A stretch of DNA of 64,000 nt from Bin80 sp965116685 (GCA_965116685.1 OZ220707.1:2976001-3040000); one strand, 5' to 3'. Positions 17,539-26,850 are shown, counted from the stretch's first letter. The notes: generated by a model not told the origin, from the sequence alone. Program-made: numbers and translations.

Positions 17539-19083
17539 ATGCCCTATCCAACAATTTCAATGCAAAAGATTCGAGATATTCTCCGATATTATTATGGAGA
17601 CAATTTAAGCAAGCGGAAGATCGCGCAATATTTATTGGTTTCGCCTGGAACGGTCCGCAACTATCTTCGTCGCGCGGAGGGGGCCGGTCTTGGCTGGCCA
17701 TTGCCCGAGGGGCTGACGGATGAAGTTCTGGAAGAAATGTTGTTCCCATTTCCGAAGTCTTCCAGGCGTGCTCCGCCGGATTGGCCGAAGATCCACAAGA
17801 AACTATCCCGGAAGGGGGTGACGCTGGAGCGGGTCTGGACAGAGTATCTCCATGCGCATCCAGATGGGTATAGTTATGGTCATTTTTGTGAGCTCTACAA
17901 GCAGTGGAGTGGGATGCAGAACGTCACGATGCGTCTTGACCATAAAGCAGGGGAAAAACTATTTGTAGACTTTGCAGGCACGAGCGTAAGGTTTCTGGAT
18001 GCGGTCACTGGTGATGTGGCAAACGCACAGATTTTTGTTGCAACCTTGGGCTATTCTCACTACACCTATGTGGAGGCGGTGAAGGATCAAAAGCTTACGA
18101 GCTGGATCGGAGCCCATGAGCGTACCCTGGAATTTTTTGGTGCAGTGCCTCAGGTGATCGTCTGTGATAACTTGAAGTCTGCGGTTACGCGTTCACACCG
18201 CACGAACCCTGAACTTAATCAAACCTACCGGGATTTCAGTCTTCACTACGGGTGTAAGATTTTCCCGGCAAGACCTTATCGCCCCCAAGATAAAAGTATC
18301 GTTGAACTAGCCGTAAAGTTCGTAACCAACCGAATTTTGTCCAGTCTGGGTTCCCGTGATTTATTCGGTCTTGAGGATGTGAACCAAGCGATTGAACCCA
18401 TGCTGGAGGAGTTGAATCGTCTGCCCTTTCAGAAGAGGCCGGGTACTCGCCGCAGTCAGTTTGAAGAGTTGGAGTTGCCCGCTATGTCTGCTTTGCCCCC
18501 CGACCGGTTTGCGTATCGTGAGTGGAAACAGCTGAAGGTTAGGGCGGATTACCATGCTTAGGTGAACGGGAAGCTATACAGTGTTCCCTATCGCTACGTC
18601 CACAAGCGATTCGATGCCTGCATCTTTGAGAAAAGCATCCAATTCTTCTACCAGAACAAACTCATTGCCACCCACCTGCGATTGGGAAAACACGAAACCC
18701 GCTCAACCCGGGAAGAGCACATGCCAGAAGGTCATCGTCGTTATCGGGATCAGAAGGCGTTACTTGAAAAGGCCAGAGCAATGGGCCCAAAGGTGGGAAA
18801 ACTGGCAGAGACTCTTCTGCTCAACCAAGAACTTCCCGAGCAGAATTATCGAACCCTTATGGGAATTATAGGACTGGGCAAGTGCTATCCCCTTCCTCGT
18901 GTGGATGCAGCCTGTGGTCTTGCTTTATCCTTGGGGGAAGAAGCACTTCGATATTCCTGTATTGCTTCCATCTTGCAGTATAAACGAGATGTGGACTGGG
19001 ATAAACCGCAATCCATCCCCCAAGTCGTTCACGAAAATATTCGTGGTGGGGACTATTACGTAAATAAACCAACCCTATTCTGA
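17539..19083 (+). pseudogene. istA: IS21 transposase IstA with in-frame amber stop
   Basis: Catalyses IS21 transposition together with IstB. A helix-turn-helix region near the N-terminus (LSKRKIAQYLLVSPGTVRNY) is followed by the rve/DDE integrase core (LFVDFAGTSVRFLD, QVIVCDNLKSAV, RPYRPQDKSIVE). After ADYHA at residue 340 a TAG at 18559-18561 interrupts the frame; the next residues (VNGKLYSVPYRYV) are the expected continuation and the frame then stays open to 19083. So a single nonsense change splits a normal 514-codon gene. Unless the stop is read through, IstA lacks its C-terminal third. Confidence 0.88.
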
Positions 19084-19832
19084 TGAATCACCATCCAATC
19101 TTTACCCAACTTGACCACCTCCGCTTCCATGGGATGGCCCGTGCATTGCGCGATCAATTCGCTCAACCCGACACGGAGCGTCTAGCCTTTCTGGAACGGC
19201 TTGCCCTGCTACTGGATTGCGAAGCCAGTGATCGAGAAAACAAGGCACTGAGTTCGCGATTACGCCGTGCCAAACTCCATCAAGTTGCCTGTATGGAAAA
19301 CATTGATTACCGTACCACTCGCGGACTGGATCAACGCCTGATGTTACAACTGGCCAACGGGGACTGGATTCGCCGGCATCTAAATGTAATTGTGACCGGT
19401 CCGACTGGAACCGGCAAAAGCTATCTTGCCTGTGCACTGGCGCACAAGGCCTGTCTGGAAGGCTTCACGGCTCGGTACCATCGTTTACCGCGTTTGCTTG
19501 AAGAGTTGACGATTGTTCGCGCGGATGGACGCTACTTAAAGTTTTTGCGCGCACTGAGTCGACTGGATGTACTTGTCCTGGATGACTGGGGGCTCTGCAA
19601 GATCTCGCATGCCCAACAAGAAGATCTATTCCAAATACTGGATGACCGTATCCAGAAACGCTCAACCATCGCAACAAGCCAACTTCCTGTTCAACATTGG
19701 CATGAAATGATGGCAAACCCGACCATTGCCGATGCTATTCTGGATCGTCTCGTCCAGCCTGCATACCGCATTGAACTCGAAGGTGAATCCATGAGAAAAC
19801 AATCCCAAAAACCTGAAAATTCAAGCCCATGA
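19083..19832 (+). CDS. istB: IS21 helper ATPase IstB
   Basis: AAA+ ATPase of 249 residues that assists IstA in target capture. Walker A is VTGPTGTGKSYLACAL at about residue 100-115 and Walker B is LDVLVLDDWGL near 160; the family's ATP-binding core resembles DnaC. The start ATG overlaps the istA stop by one base, the usual coupling in IS21 elements. The frame is intact. With istA broken, this gene may still serve related elements elsewhere. Confidence 0.93.
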   Translation: MNHHPIFTQLDHLRFHGMARALRDQFAQPDTERLAFLERLALLLDCEASDRENKALSSRLRRAKLHQVACMENIDYRTTRGLDQRLMLQLANGDWIRRHLNVIVTGPTGTGKSYLACALAHKACLEGFTARYHRLPRLLEELTIVRADGRYLKFLRALSRLDVLVLDDWGLCKISHAQQEDLFQILDDRIQKRSTIATSQLPVQHWHEMMANPTIADAILDRLVQPAYRIELEGESMRKQSQKPENSSP

Positions 19833-19954
19833 AACAAGTACGAAACTTACTCATTGCAAAGCCTGAACAAAACGTAAATAGCGGGGGGACAATAAAAATG
19901 CTCTAGATGGGCAACTTCAATCTGAATGCCCGGGCAACTTGGCCTGAATACATA

Positions 19955-20251
19955 GATGTGGCTGGCTTGGAAGCAATTCGTTTATGATGAATTCCGGCGG
20001 ATCCGTTCGTCAACAGCATGCATTGCCGTCGTAAGATAACCTTGGTTCTCGGCCGAGAGGACGGGCCGATCCGCAAGCAAGCCATACCGGATCGGGGGCC
20101 CAGTTTAACAAGGCTTTACGCGGTAAAGACCGATAAACCGCTGACTCGCGATATGAACTGGTTGTTAGAGAAAGATTTTCTGGAGAGGCGAGAGGGCAGC
20201 TACCGGGCGAAAGTAGAGAAGATACACGCCTTTAGACCTACGCAGGTATAA
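19955..20251 (+). pseudogene. Fic-family gene remnant, C-terminal winged-helix part
   Basis: The frame ending at 20251 gives a C-terminal segment with KPLTRDMNWLLEKDFLERR and GSYRAKVEKIHAFRP, the pattern of the winged-helix end found in many Fic proteins (a DNA-binding-like fold followed by an Arg-Ala-rich strand and a final FxP). The catalytic-motif part of presumably the same gene lies 3.4 kb to the left, beyond the two IS elements. No start or promoter remains. Confidence 0.6.
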
Positions 20252-20297
20252 GGCCAACTCTTCCAAATCCGCTTGACAGAATCTTTAAGAATACGCG

Positions 20298-22115
20298 CTA
20301 CCACATGATAACATAGTTGGCAGACGCACTGGATTGGCCTTGTTCCAATGAAATCATGAGCGCTTGGCCATCTTTTGATGAATGGATTGATGCATCCGAA
20401 GTTGTTCCAACATACCAAGTGAACCCGTCAATCGCATAACGGTGATCACTGATTGCGTCAATCTGGTCGCTGACTGCGATGCGTGCCCAGACTGATCCGT
20501 CTATGTCACCCGTGAGAATCAGTGTACGTGACAATCCTGACGCATCGCTTTGAGGTTGGATATGATCTTCCAGAACGGCTTCCCCAAGCGAATATGTGAA
20601 TACGGGGTGGGGCGTCAGTCGATATCCTGTAAATTGAAGCTTTATATCCTCGGTGGTTTCAATTACAGAATGCCCCGAGAATATCAGGAGGCTTCCGAGA
20701 GGAAGGATCGTCTGGTCATGTCCCCGATTATGCCACATCGGTGCTGCATCTACGAAGGGACCGCGCCATGCATGCAATAGGGATGCGGTGGACAGATCTA
20801 GGCTGAAATGAACGCCGTTGGGGTTGCCAATGGCCATTGAGTGGGTGTGTTTGGTTTCCTGATGGACGATAAATCCGCGCAACGGCAGGGGGGCCTTGCT
20901 GAGTGTGACCGGAATCCGTTCGGCGGCGGTTGTTCGCTGAAGAGGTTGGAGAAGGGGAGATGGCCGGGTAGAGGGCCCCACAACACTGAGTGTAACCTGG
21001 GGAGGTACCCAGCCGACCGCCTTGAAATATCCAAAGCTGAATGGATGCATCCCTTCACTCAATGAGATATCTGCGTACATGGAAGGTTGATTACGATCAT
21101 GTCTTAGAACTTCCTGGTCGGCAATCTGCAATAATGCACCGCCAATTGGGCGACCCGACCAGTGCGGATCCCCGGATACCCAGCCTAGAGTGGTATCAAA
21201 GCGATAGGTGCCACTCACAGGGATATGGATTGTCCCTTCGTAGCGAAGTGCGATTGGATCGGTAGAGGTGAGTACATGTTCTTGCAGATCACGGATGGCT
21301 CCCGTAGATGTCGGTGCTCCCGTGGAATTCCAGATTATTTCCTCCAAGGGTTCATTAGTATATTCGGAGTAGGTCACATTACTCACGGAAACAGATGCTT
21401 CTCCACTCATGCGGTAGCGAATATTACGAAATGCAACCGGTCCGTGATCTCCCTGGATCATAAGGGGTCCAACGGGAGCTTCGTCCTGAAAACCGGCCGC
21501 GCGAGTTGGCCCGGAGACGGTCACATTTTCCTGAACGATGCTTCCATTCAAGATGACCTGCGCAAAGCGGGCAGGTCGGATTTTGTGGCCATTTTCATCA
21601 AATCTGGGTGCATCAAACACAATACGGAGGGACTGCCACAGGCCGGGTGCACGGCTGGCATTGAGGCGTGGTGGACGCCCTTCAAATCCCCGTCCCTCAG
21701 CGTCATCCCATCTCTGGTAGATTCCCCCAACATCTCCAAATGTAACATGGGGGCGCTTCCAGCTATCCAATAGTTGGACCTCGTAGCGCCCTTGAAGATA
21801 AATACCGGAATTGGATCCTCGCGGCATCATGAATTCGAGTTCAAGTTCGATATCTCCATGCGTCCATTTGCTATAAAGATTCGCTCGAGCATTTTCAGAA
21901 GGCTGATTTACGAGGATCCCATTCCCTGGCGTTCGGATCAAGTGGTGGAGAATGGCGAGGTCACTGTATACGCTGTCGGCCAGTGTCCAATTTTCCGCCG
22001 GTCCATCAAATGCGGATAGGGACTCCAGTGACAGGGGCTGCAACGGTAGCCGGGGTTGAGCACTTGCTACAGAGCAGGTGATTAAAAGTATAAGGAAGAA
22101 AAGAGGAGATCGCAT
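20298..22115 (-). CDS. Secreted DUF1080 / PA14-like protein (3-keto-glycoside hydrolase type)
   Basis: About 605 residues with a signal peptide (MRSPLFFLILLITCSVASAQ) when started at ATG 22115; a GTG at 22139 is the alternative. Residues about 45-225 match the DUF1080 concanavalin-like fold (WTHGDIELELEFMMP, SNSGIYLQGRYEVQLLDS, GIYQRWD), a family with characterised 3-keto-disaccharide hydrolases. A PA14-like carbohydrate-binding region follows (YEGTIHIPVSGTYRFDTT). The C-terminal 200 residues are unassigned beta-rich. It is the last gene of a minus-strand run with a symporter and an epimerase-family protein, which supports a role in breaking down an oxidised or aminated sugar outside the cell or in the periplasm. 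Substrate unknown. Confidence 0.75.
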   Translation of the reverse strand: MRSPLFFLILLITCSVASAQPRLPLQPLSLESLSAFDGPAENWTLADSVYSDLAILHHLIRTPGNGILVNQPSENARANLYSKWTHGDIELELEFMMPRGSNSGIYLQGRYEVQLLDSWKRPHVTFGDVGGIYQRWDDAEGRGFEGRPPRLNASRAPGLWQSLRIVFDAPRFDENGHKIRPARFAQVILNGSIVQENVTVSGPTRAAGFQDEAPVGPLMIQGDHGPVAFRNIRYRMSGEASVSVSNVTYSEYTNEPLEEIIWNSTGAPTSTGAIRDLQEHVLTSTDPIALRYEGTIHIPVSGTYRFDTTLGWVSGDPHWSGRPIGGALLQIADQEVLRHDRNQPSMYADISLSEGMHPFSFGYFKAVGWVPPQVTLSVVGPSTRPSPLLQPLQRTTAAERIPVTLSKAPLPLRGFIVHQETKHTHSMAIGNPNGVHFSLDLSTASLLHAWRGPFVDAAPMWHNRGHDQTILPLGSLLIFSGHSVIETTEDIKLQFTGYRLTPHPVFTYSLGEAVLEDHIQPQSDASGLSRTLILTGDIDGSVWARIAVSDQIDAISDHRYAIDGFTWYVGTTSDASIHSSKDGQALMISLEQGQSSASANYVIMW

Positions 22116-22160
22116 GAAGATAGTTCTCAATAAAATCACACAACGGTTGCGTCAACCACA

Positions 22161-22271
22161 CTACTCTTTTGCGGTGAAGTGCCGGTAGAGGAGCCAGGTG
22201 GACAGAAAGGCAATAAAAAAAATGGTCGCAGGCACTGCAATACCCCACAGAAAATCAAACGCTTCCATCAT
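22161..22271 (-). CDS. Single-span membrane microprotein (36 aa)
   Basis: A 36-residue frame starting at either of two adjacent ATG codons (22271 or 22268). It holds one transmembrane helix (GIAVPATIFFIAFLSTWLLY) followed by a basic end (RHFTAKE). Its start overlaps the end of the next gene upstream by 17 bases, suggesting coupled translation in the symporter operon. No family recognised. It could be an accessory subunit of the symporter at 22676. Confidence 0.55.
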   Translation of the reverse strand: MMEAFDFLWGIAVPATIFFIAFLSTWLLYRHFTAKE

Positions 22272-22380
22272 CCTTACTTTGATTGTGTTTGTGCCAGGAA
22301 CGATAGGCCAATATCAGCCCCAGGAAAGATGCCGCATATGCGATCGTCATGCCAATGACGGTGGCCAGTGCTTGGTTCAT
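22255..22380 (-). CDS. Single-span membrane microprotein (41 aa)
   Basis: A 41-residue protein from ATG 22380 with one predicted membrane helix (VIGMTIAYAASFLGLILAY) and a polar, charged C-terminus (HKHNQSKDDG). The ATG overlaps the stop of the 100-aa gene by four bases (ATGA), the hallmark of coupled genes, which argues strongly that it is real despite its size. Unrecognised; likely works with the neighbouring symporter. Confidence 0.62.
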   Translation of the reverse strand: MNQALATVIGMTIAYAASFLGLILAYRSWHKHNQSKDDGSV

Positions 22381-22679
22381 GATGCTTTTTCGTCAATTGA
22401 TTCCCATCGAACTTTCGCTTCCAACTCTTGCAGATAGCCCTGCTGCTTCGTTTCGTACTCCTTGGAAATAGCCTTGAGCTTTGGATCAATCACAAGGTGC
22501 ACAAGCACCGTCAACACAATTCCGATGGCTAGCATAATATATCCAGACATCTGCAGCAGGATTGATAATGCCGCACCGATCGTAACCAGTACATAGCATA
22601 AAGGGGAGAGAACAATTACTATCCAGTCTTCTTTGGTCCATTCGTCGGCTTCATTGGCCGACCATTTTCGACGAATCAT
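22377..22679 (-). CDS. Small membrane protein (100 aa) coupled to the symporter
   Basis: A charged N-terminus (IRRKWSANEADEWTKEDW) is followed by two hydrophobic helices (IVIVLSPLCYVLVTIGAAL and YIMLAIGIVLTVLVHLVI) and a charged C-terminal helix. Its ATG overlaps the symporter stop by four bases. The layout resembles small subunits known beside other SSS-family transporters (for example YhdT with PanF), though no family similarity is claimed. Most likely an accessory or stabilising partner of the symporter. Confidence 0.7.
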   Translation of the reverse strand: MIRRKWSANEADEWTKEDWIVIVLSPLCYVLVTIGAALSILLQMSGYIMLAIGIVLTVLVHLVIDPKLKAISKEYETKQQGYLQELEAKVRWESIDEKAS

Positions 22680-24316
22680 GTGGTATCGGGGTAAGTGTCG
22701 GCGGGGCGACTGGCTTCTTCCGCTCCAGAAGCCGTTTCACCGTTGGTCATAATCAGTCCGCGACGCATTGCCTCCTCTCGAACAGGTCCCCACCAGCCAA
22801 TGGGACGTGACATTACGTAATAATGGACAAGGTGATCCATGGGTTCGGACTTTGTAAGAAGGGTCACCGGAAAATACACCATTGCACCGAGAATCATCAG
22901 AATCCAGAATTGCTGATAATCCAGTAGATTTGGGATCAGGCCCAACTCCGGTAGAATCCATACAACCAGCCAACTGAATCCCAGATTCGCGATCCAGGAT
23001 GACAGGTATCCCCAGGCATTAAAGCGCCACCATACGACTTGTAGGATGTTGGGCAGCCAGATCCCCGCTGCCATGATCCATAGTGCAAAAATGAGCCAAG
23101 AAGTGATGTCCTCCATGATCAGACCATAGAAAAAAGATCCGAGCAGCAAGATTCCAGTGGATATTCTGCCTACCTGGACAAGGCGTTGCTGGCTCGCTTT
23201 GGGATTGACGTAATGTTGATAGAGATCACGCGTAGCATAGAGAGCACCAAGATTAAGGTGCGATGAGATTGTGGATAGGTGGATTGCCAGGATGGCGGCA
23301 AAGAAGAATCCGAGCATCCCTGCGGGCAGGTAGTCAAATCCGAGACGGAACCAGCCCATCTCATACTCGCTCTGTTCTGTGATTCCCGGAAAGAGGACGA
23401 AAAAGGCCAGGATGGCAACCGCCCATACGGAATTCCGAACCAGACCGAGGATGGTCCCCCACCATATACTGTAGCTTGCGTCCCGCACGGTTTTCGCGGA
23501 CTGAATGCGCTGCGCTTCCACATACCAGTCTATGGTTGTTCCCATGCCAAAGCCGCCTAGGAAAGCAATGAGCATCATAGTAATAAACCAGGCAATCGGA
23601 AAATCCCCAGACCACCATCCTGTAAAAGCAAACGGGTTGATGCGATCTAATTCCCCAAGAACTTCCAGCTTCTCAAGAATACCATTTGGGCCACCTGCGA
23701 TATGGATTCCCCAGGCAGAGACGATAATGATGACTAGGAATGCGATGATTCCTTGTTGGAAGTCCGCCATGACGACTCCCCAGTATCCAGATGCCAAAAC
23801 ATAGATGGCACACACCAGTGAGAATACGATCAGTCCAATCCAGGTTGGCCATGCAAACAGGTATTCACATACACGTCCCATGGCAATTCCAACCCAGCCC
23901 AAGACAAACATATTCATAAAAAACTGCCATCCGGCCATCCAGCCGCGCAGGAGTTCACTGCCGAGGCCTGTGAATCGTACTACATTCCATTCTGCCTGCG
24001 TATAGGCCAGCGAGCGGCGGAATATCCGGGTCGATACAAATGCGCTGATGGCGGCCCAGCCGCAAAAAAACGTGTACCAGATGCCTGCCATCCCATTCTT
24101 GTAGATCATGCCCGTGATCCACATGGGTGTATCTGTAGCAGTGTGCGTTGCATATACGCTGCTGGCCGGCAGCCACCAGGGTAGGCCCCGTCCAGCCAGA
24201 AAAAAGTCAGACTCTGAGCGCTTGCCTAGTCGATAGAACAGGATGCCACTGCCGACCATCAATAGCAGAAATAGCCCGACCCAGAGCCAATCCAGAAACG
24301 TAAAAGTGACGGTCAT
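22676..24316 (-). CDS. Sodium:solute symporter (SSS family)
   Basis: A 546-residue inner-membrane transporter that should move a sugar or related solute in with sodium. The N-terminus (LDWLWVGLFLLLMVGSGILF) is the first helix, followed by the family's SDFFLAGRGLPWWLPASSVYATHTA segment (here split: SDFFLAGRGLPWW and ASSVYATHTATDTP). A dozen or more further hydrophobic helices follow, with GGFGMGTTIDWYVEAQRIQ in the region of the conserved central loop. The C-terminus is cytoplasmic and polar. It leads a run with three tiny membrane proteins and the DUF1080 protein and follows the epimerase-family gene, so its substrate is probably the sugar processed by these. Confidence 0.88.
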   Translation of the reverse strand: MTVTFTFLDWLWVGLFLLLMVGSGILFYRLGKRSESDFFLAGRGLPWWLPASSVYATHTATDTPMWITGMIYKNGMAGIWYTFFCGWAAISAFVSTRIFRRSLAYTQAEWNVVRFTGLGSELLRGWMAGWQFFMNMFVLGWVGIAMGRVCEYLFAWPTWIGLIVFSLVCAIYVLASGYWGVVMADFQQGIIAFLVIIIVSAWGIHIAGGPNGILEKLEVLGELDRINPFAFTGWWSGDFPIAWFITMMLIAFLGGFGMGTTIDWYVEAQRIQSAKTVRDASYSIWWGTILGLVRNSVWAVAILAFFVLFPGITEQSEYEMGWFRLGFDYLPAGMLGFFFAAILAIHLSTISSHLNLGALYATRDLYQHYVNPKASQQRLVQVGRISTGILLLGSFFYGLIMEDITSWLIFALWIMAAGIWLPNILQVVWWRFNAWGYLSSWIANLGFSWLVVWILPELGLIPNLLDYQQFWILMILGAMVYFPVTLLTKSEPMDHLVHYYVMSRPIGWWGPVREEAMRRGLIMTNGETASGAEEASRPADTYPDTT

Positions 24317-24363
24317 AAATAATCGCTGGTCATAGAGTACCTATAAGGATAAGAAAATCAGCG

Positions 24364-25530
24364 TTAATCCGAGCTCACCGGCCATTGCTGGAGGAGTTGC
24401 CAACAGAGCCATAGTGTGCGTGGCACATGGAAGCAGCCTTTATATGGTCCTCCCTTGAAGCGGTGGGTAACCTGACCTTCCCGGTCACAGTACCCATACC
24501 ATTCGCCATATTTTGGGTCGATAAAGTGATCGGAGATATAGTTGCCAATTTTCTGAAAGGATGCCAGGTCATTGGGATCACCTGTATGCGCGTAATTGAG
24601 CAGGTGCGCATAGAGAGCCTCGGAATGCGGCCACCAAAGTTTCATTGACCATTCCAACTGAACCGGGCTGAATCCCTCGGCATCCACAAAGTAGTAGAGT
24701 CCTCCGTACTGCTCATCCCATCCAAAAGCCTGAGCATTCCGGATCATATTTCGAGAGAGTTCGACCATGTTTGATTCCTGAACCTTGGTGGCGATGTGTT
24801 GGAGAAACCATCCCGCCTCAATCACATGCCCGGGATTCATCAGGCGCCCATCAGGGCCGTCTAAGCGGCTGCCGTCTGGAGCCACAAATTCGAAGGTATG
24901 ATGATCGTGCACATGCAGTCGGATGCGTTTGAAGCAATCATTGATTTCAGAGGAACAGTCCGTATCCACCATGACTTCATCAATCAGATTGAGCAGCATC
25001 ATGGGTACTGCGAGCATTTGGGCAGGTTTTGCACCTGCAAGGGCAGGGCGGCCAACCTTGGACCAATCGTACGCCCAACCCCAGATTCGCTCCACCATAA
25101 GCGCTGCTTCTTTGATGTATGCTGTGTGATCAATCGCACGACCATATTCTGACAAAGCCATCGCATAGAAGCATTCTGTGAATATTTTGCGTTGCTGATA
25201 AATGGGCTGACCGTCACGGGCAAGCGAAAAATATACGCGTCCATCCGATCGCAGGGCATGGTTGATCAAAAAATTCATGCCACTTTCCGCGATGGAAAGC
25301 CAAGATTGACGTGTCTCGACGAAGCGATACAACTTACTGAACATCCAAACTTGCCGTGCCTGCAACCAGATATGCTTCGTAGTATCGTAAATGCTGCCGT
25401 CCCGATCCAAGTTATTGAAGTGTCCTCCGTGGACAGGATCAGGGGAATGCTGCTCCCAAAACGGAAGGACGCGCTCAAACAGTTCCTGTTCGTAGCTCAG
25501 TCGTAGGTGCTCTCGTTCTTGCTTGGTCAT
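24364..25530 (-). CDS. N-acylglucosamine 2-epimerase / cellobiose 2-epimerase family protein
   Basis: A 388-residue (alpha/alpha)6-barrel protein expected to invert carbon 2 of a sugar or N-acylated amino sugar in the cytoplasm. Family landmarks are visible: HGGHFNNLDRDG near residue 35, KHIWLQARQVWMFSKLY near 52, and the catalytic-His segment RLMNPGHVIEAGWFL near 230, then KLWWPHSEALYA near 320. Length is typical (about 390-410). The reducing sugar cannot be told from sequence. It is first in the minus-strand run with a symporter and divergent from the TIM-barrel gene at 25608. Confidence 0.88.
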   Translation of the reverse strand: MTKQEREHLRLSYEQELFERVLPFWEQHSPDPVHGGHFNNLDRDGSIYDTTKHIWLQARQVWMFSKLYRFVETRQSWLSIAESGMNFLINHALRSDGRVYFSLARDGQPIYQQRKIFTECFYAMALSEYGRAIDHTAYIKEAALMVERIWGWAYDWSKVGRPALAGAKPAQMLAVPMMLLNLIDEVMVDTDCSSEINDCFKRIRLHVHDHHTFEFVAPDGSRLDGPDGRLMNPGHVIEAGWFLQHIATKVQESNMVELSRNMIRNAQAFGWDEQYGGLYYFVDAEGFSPVQLEWSMKLWWPHSEALYAHLLNYAHTGDPNDLASFQKIGNYISDHFIDPKYGEWYGYCDREGQVTHRFKGGPYKGCFHVPRTLWLCWQLLQQWPVSSD

Positions 25531-25607
25531 AGACTGGAATATGAATTGATCATTGAATTGCCTAATTTAGTGATCTACACTGGCGTAACCATACTTTTGA
25601 ATGAATC

Positions 25608-26537
25608 ATGACGAACCGACGTAAATTTTTACAAACTGCGGCAATCGCCGCGACGGGACTGACTACGGTTCCCGTAACGGCTTCCAATCCTGTTAAAGCC
25701 AATCGGCCCAATCCAATAGGAGTATCTACGTACTCGTTCTGGCGATTTGATGGCCCAAAGGAGAACTATCCTATTGAGGCATGTATTGATCAGGCAGCAG
25801 CCATGGGGTTCGACGGGATAGAGCTGCTTCACATACAGATGGCATCTGAGGAGCCTGATTATTTACAGGGCCTGAAGCGCCGGGCTTTTGTCAATGGTCT
25901 AGATCTGATGGGATTCTCTACGCATCAGGGTTTTGTGTCTCCAGATATAGACGAGCGGCAGCATAACATTAACGAAACGATTCGGCAGATTGAGATCTGC
26001 TATGAGCTTGGAATCCCAACCATGCGCCTCAACACCGGGAGATGGGGAACATCAGAATCTTTTACTGCACTAATGGATAATCGTGGAATTGAGCCACCCT
26101 TGGAAGGATATACCGATGAAGAGGCATTTGGCTGGGTCATTGATGCGATCGAGCGATTGATCCCGAAAGCCCGACAGTGTGGAGTGCTCCTTGGGTTGGA
26201 AAACCACTGGGGCCTCGGACGTACCCCGGAAGGAGTCCTCAGGATCGTCGAAGCGGTTGACTCTCCGTGGTTGAAGGTCACGCTGGATACGGGGAATTTT
26301 TTGGAAGACCCGTATGATAAATTGGAGATTCTGGCACCACATACCATTTTGATGCAAGCCAAGACATACTACGGCGGCGGAACATGGTATACATTGGATC
26401 TAGACTATCAGCGCATTGCAGAAATCATGCGTCGACACAATTATACCGGGTATGTCTCGTTGGAATTTGAGGGGAAGGAGAGTGAGCAAACTGCAATTCC
26501 CAAGAGCTTAGAACTCCTCCGAAACGCATTCAGCTGA
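25608..26537 (+). CDS. Tat-exported sugar isomerase/epimerase-like TIM barrel
   Basis: 309 residues. A twin-arginine signal (TNRRKFLQTAAIAATGLTTV) sends the folded protein to the periplasm. The rest is an AP-endonuclease-2/xylose-isomerase-like barrel: GFDGIELLHIQ, ETIRQIEICYELGIPTMRLN, GLENHWGLG (a metal-binding Glu), VTLDTGNF (Asp) and YVSLEFEGKE near the end. Such proteins often sit beside DUF1080 hydrolases and act on 3-keto sugars. Divergent from the epimerase gene with 77 bp between starts, a space that may hold both promoters. Confidence 0.85.
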   Translation: MTNRRKFLQTAAIAATGLTTVPVTASNPVKANRPNPIGVSTYSFWRFDGPKENYPIEACIDQAAAMGFDGIELLHIQMASEEPDYLQGLKRRAFVNGLDLMGFSTHQGFVSPDIDERQHNINETIRQIEICYELGIPTMRLNTGRWGTSESFTALMDNRGIEPPLEGYTDEEAFGWVIDAIERLIPKARQCGVLLGLENHWGLGRTPEGVLRIVEAVDSPWLKVTLDTGNFLEDPYDKLEILAPHTILMQAKTYYGGGTWYTLDLDYQRIAEIMRRHNYTGYVSLEFEGKESEQTAIPKSLELLRNAFS

Positions 26538-26740
26538 GTCTGGGCACCTTGTTCTCGCACCTTACCGATTTTTCGGGCAAGCAATAAGTACCGAAACCAG
26601 CAGACACGGCAGAACCGTCAACCAGTGAGTGTTCAGCTAATGGGATTGATATCGCGGAGGCGAAATCCATCCCATAGATATATATCCCGGGGTCCACAGA
26701 ATGGATCGGACTATATTTTCTAAATGACGACAGAGTGATA

Positions 26741-26772
26741 GCAATCGCTGCCACCACACGAAGCTGGTATCC
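26741..26772. repeat. Imperfect direct repeat, unit 1
   Basis: Reads GCAATC, CTGCCACCACACGAAGC and TGGTATCC. The second unit at 26817-26848 is the same with a 3-nt gap and a few changes. Function unknown. Confidence 0.6.
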
Positions 26773-26809
26773 ACCCACGCTCAATAATCTTCCTGGCGCG
26801 GGAGAATAT

Positions 26810-26834
26810 TGTGGTAGCAATCAATGCTACCACA
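26810..26834. terminator. Perfect 10-bp hairpin (possible terminator or RNA element)
   Basis: TGTGGTAGCA and TGCTACCACA pair fully around a 5-nt loop. No T run follows on either strand, so an intrinsic terminator is not shown; another role is possible. Confidence 0.35.
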
Positions 26835-26848
26835 TGAAGCTGGTATCC
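26817..26848. repeat. Imperfect direct repeat, unit 2
   Basis: Reads GCAATC, TGCTACCACATGAAGC and TGGTATCC. It overlaps the right arm of the hairpin at 26810-26834, which the first unit lacks. Confidence 0.6.
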
Positions 26849-26850
26849 TT

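Larger units (their letters stand above)
17365..19954 (+). mobile_element. IS21-family insertion sequence with defective istA
   Basis: Both ends carry the family's multiple terminal repeats: on the left two tandem copies around 17370 (TTCAGATTGAAGTTGCCC and TTCAGACCAAGTTGCCC), and on the right the inverted forms around 19915-19950 ending CTGAATACATA. Two overlapping genes, istA and istB, fill it. The left flank is IS1380 interior and the right flank is the Fic remnant, so no target duplication can be read and a deletion must have accompanied or followed insertion. Exact ends are uncertain by a few bases. Confidence 0.85.
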
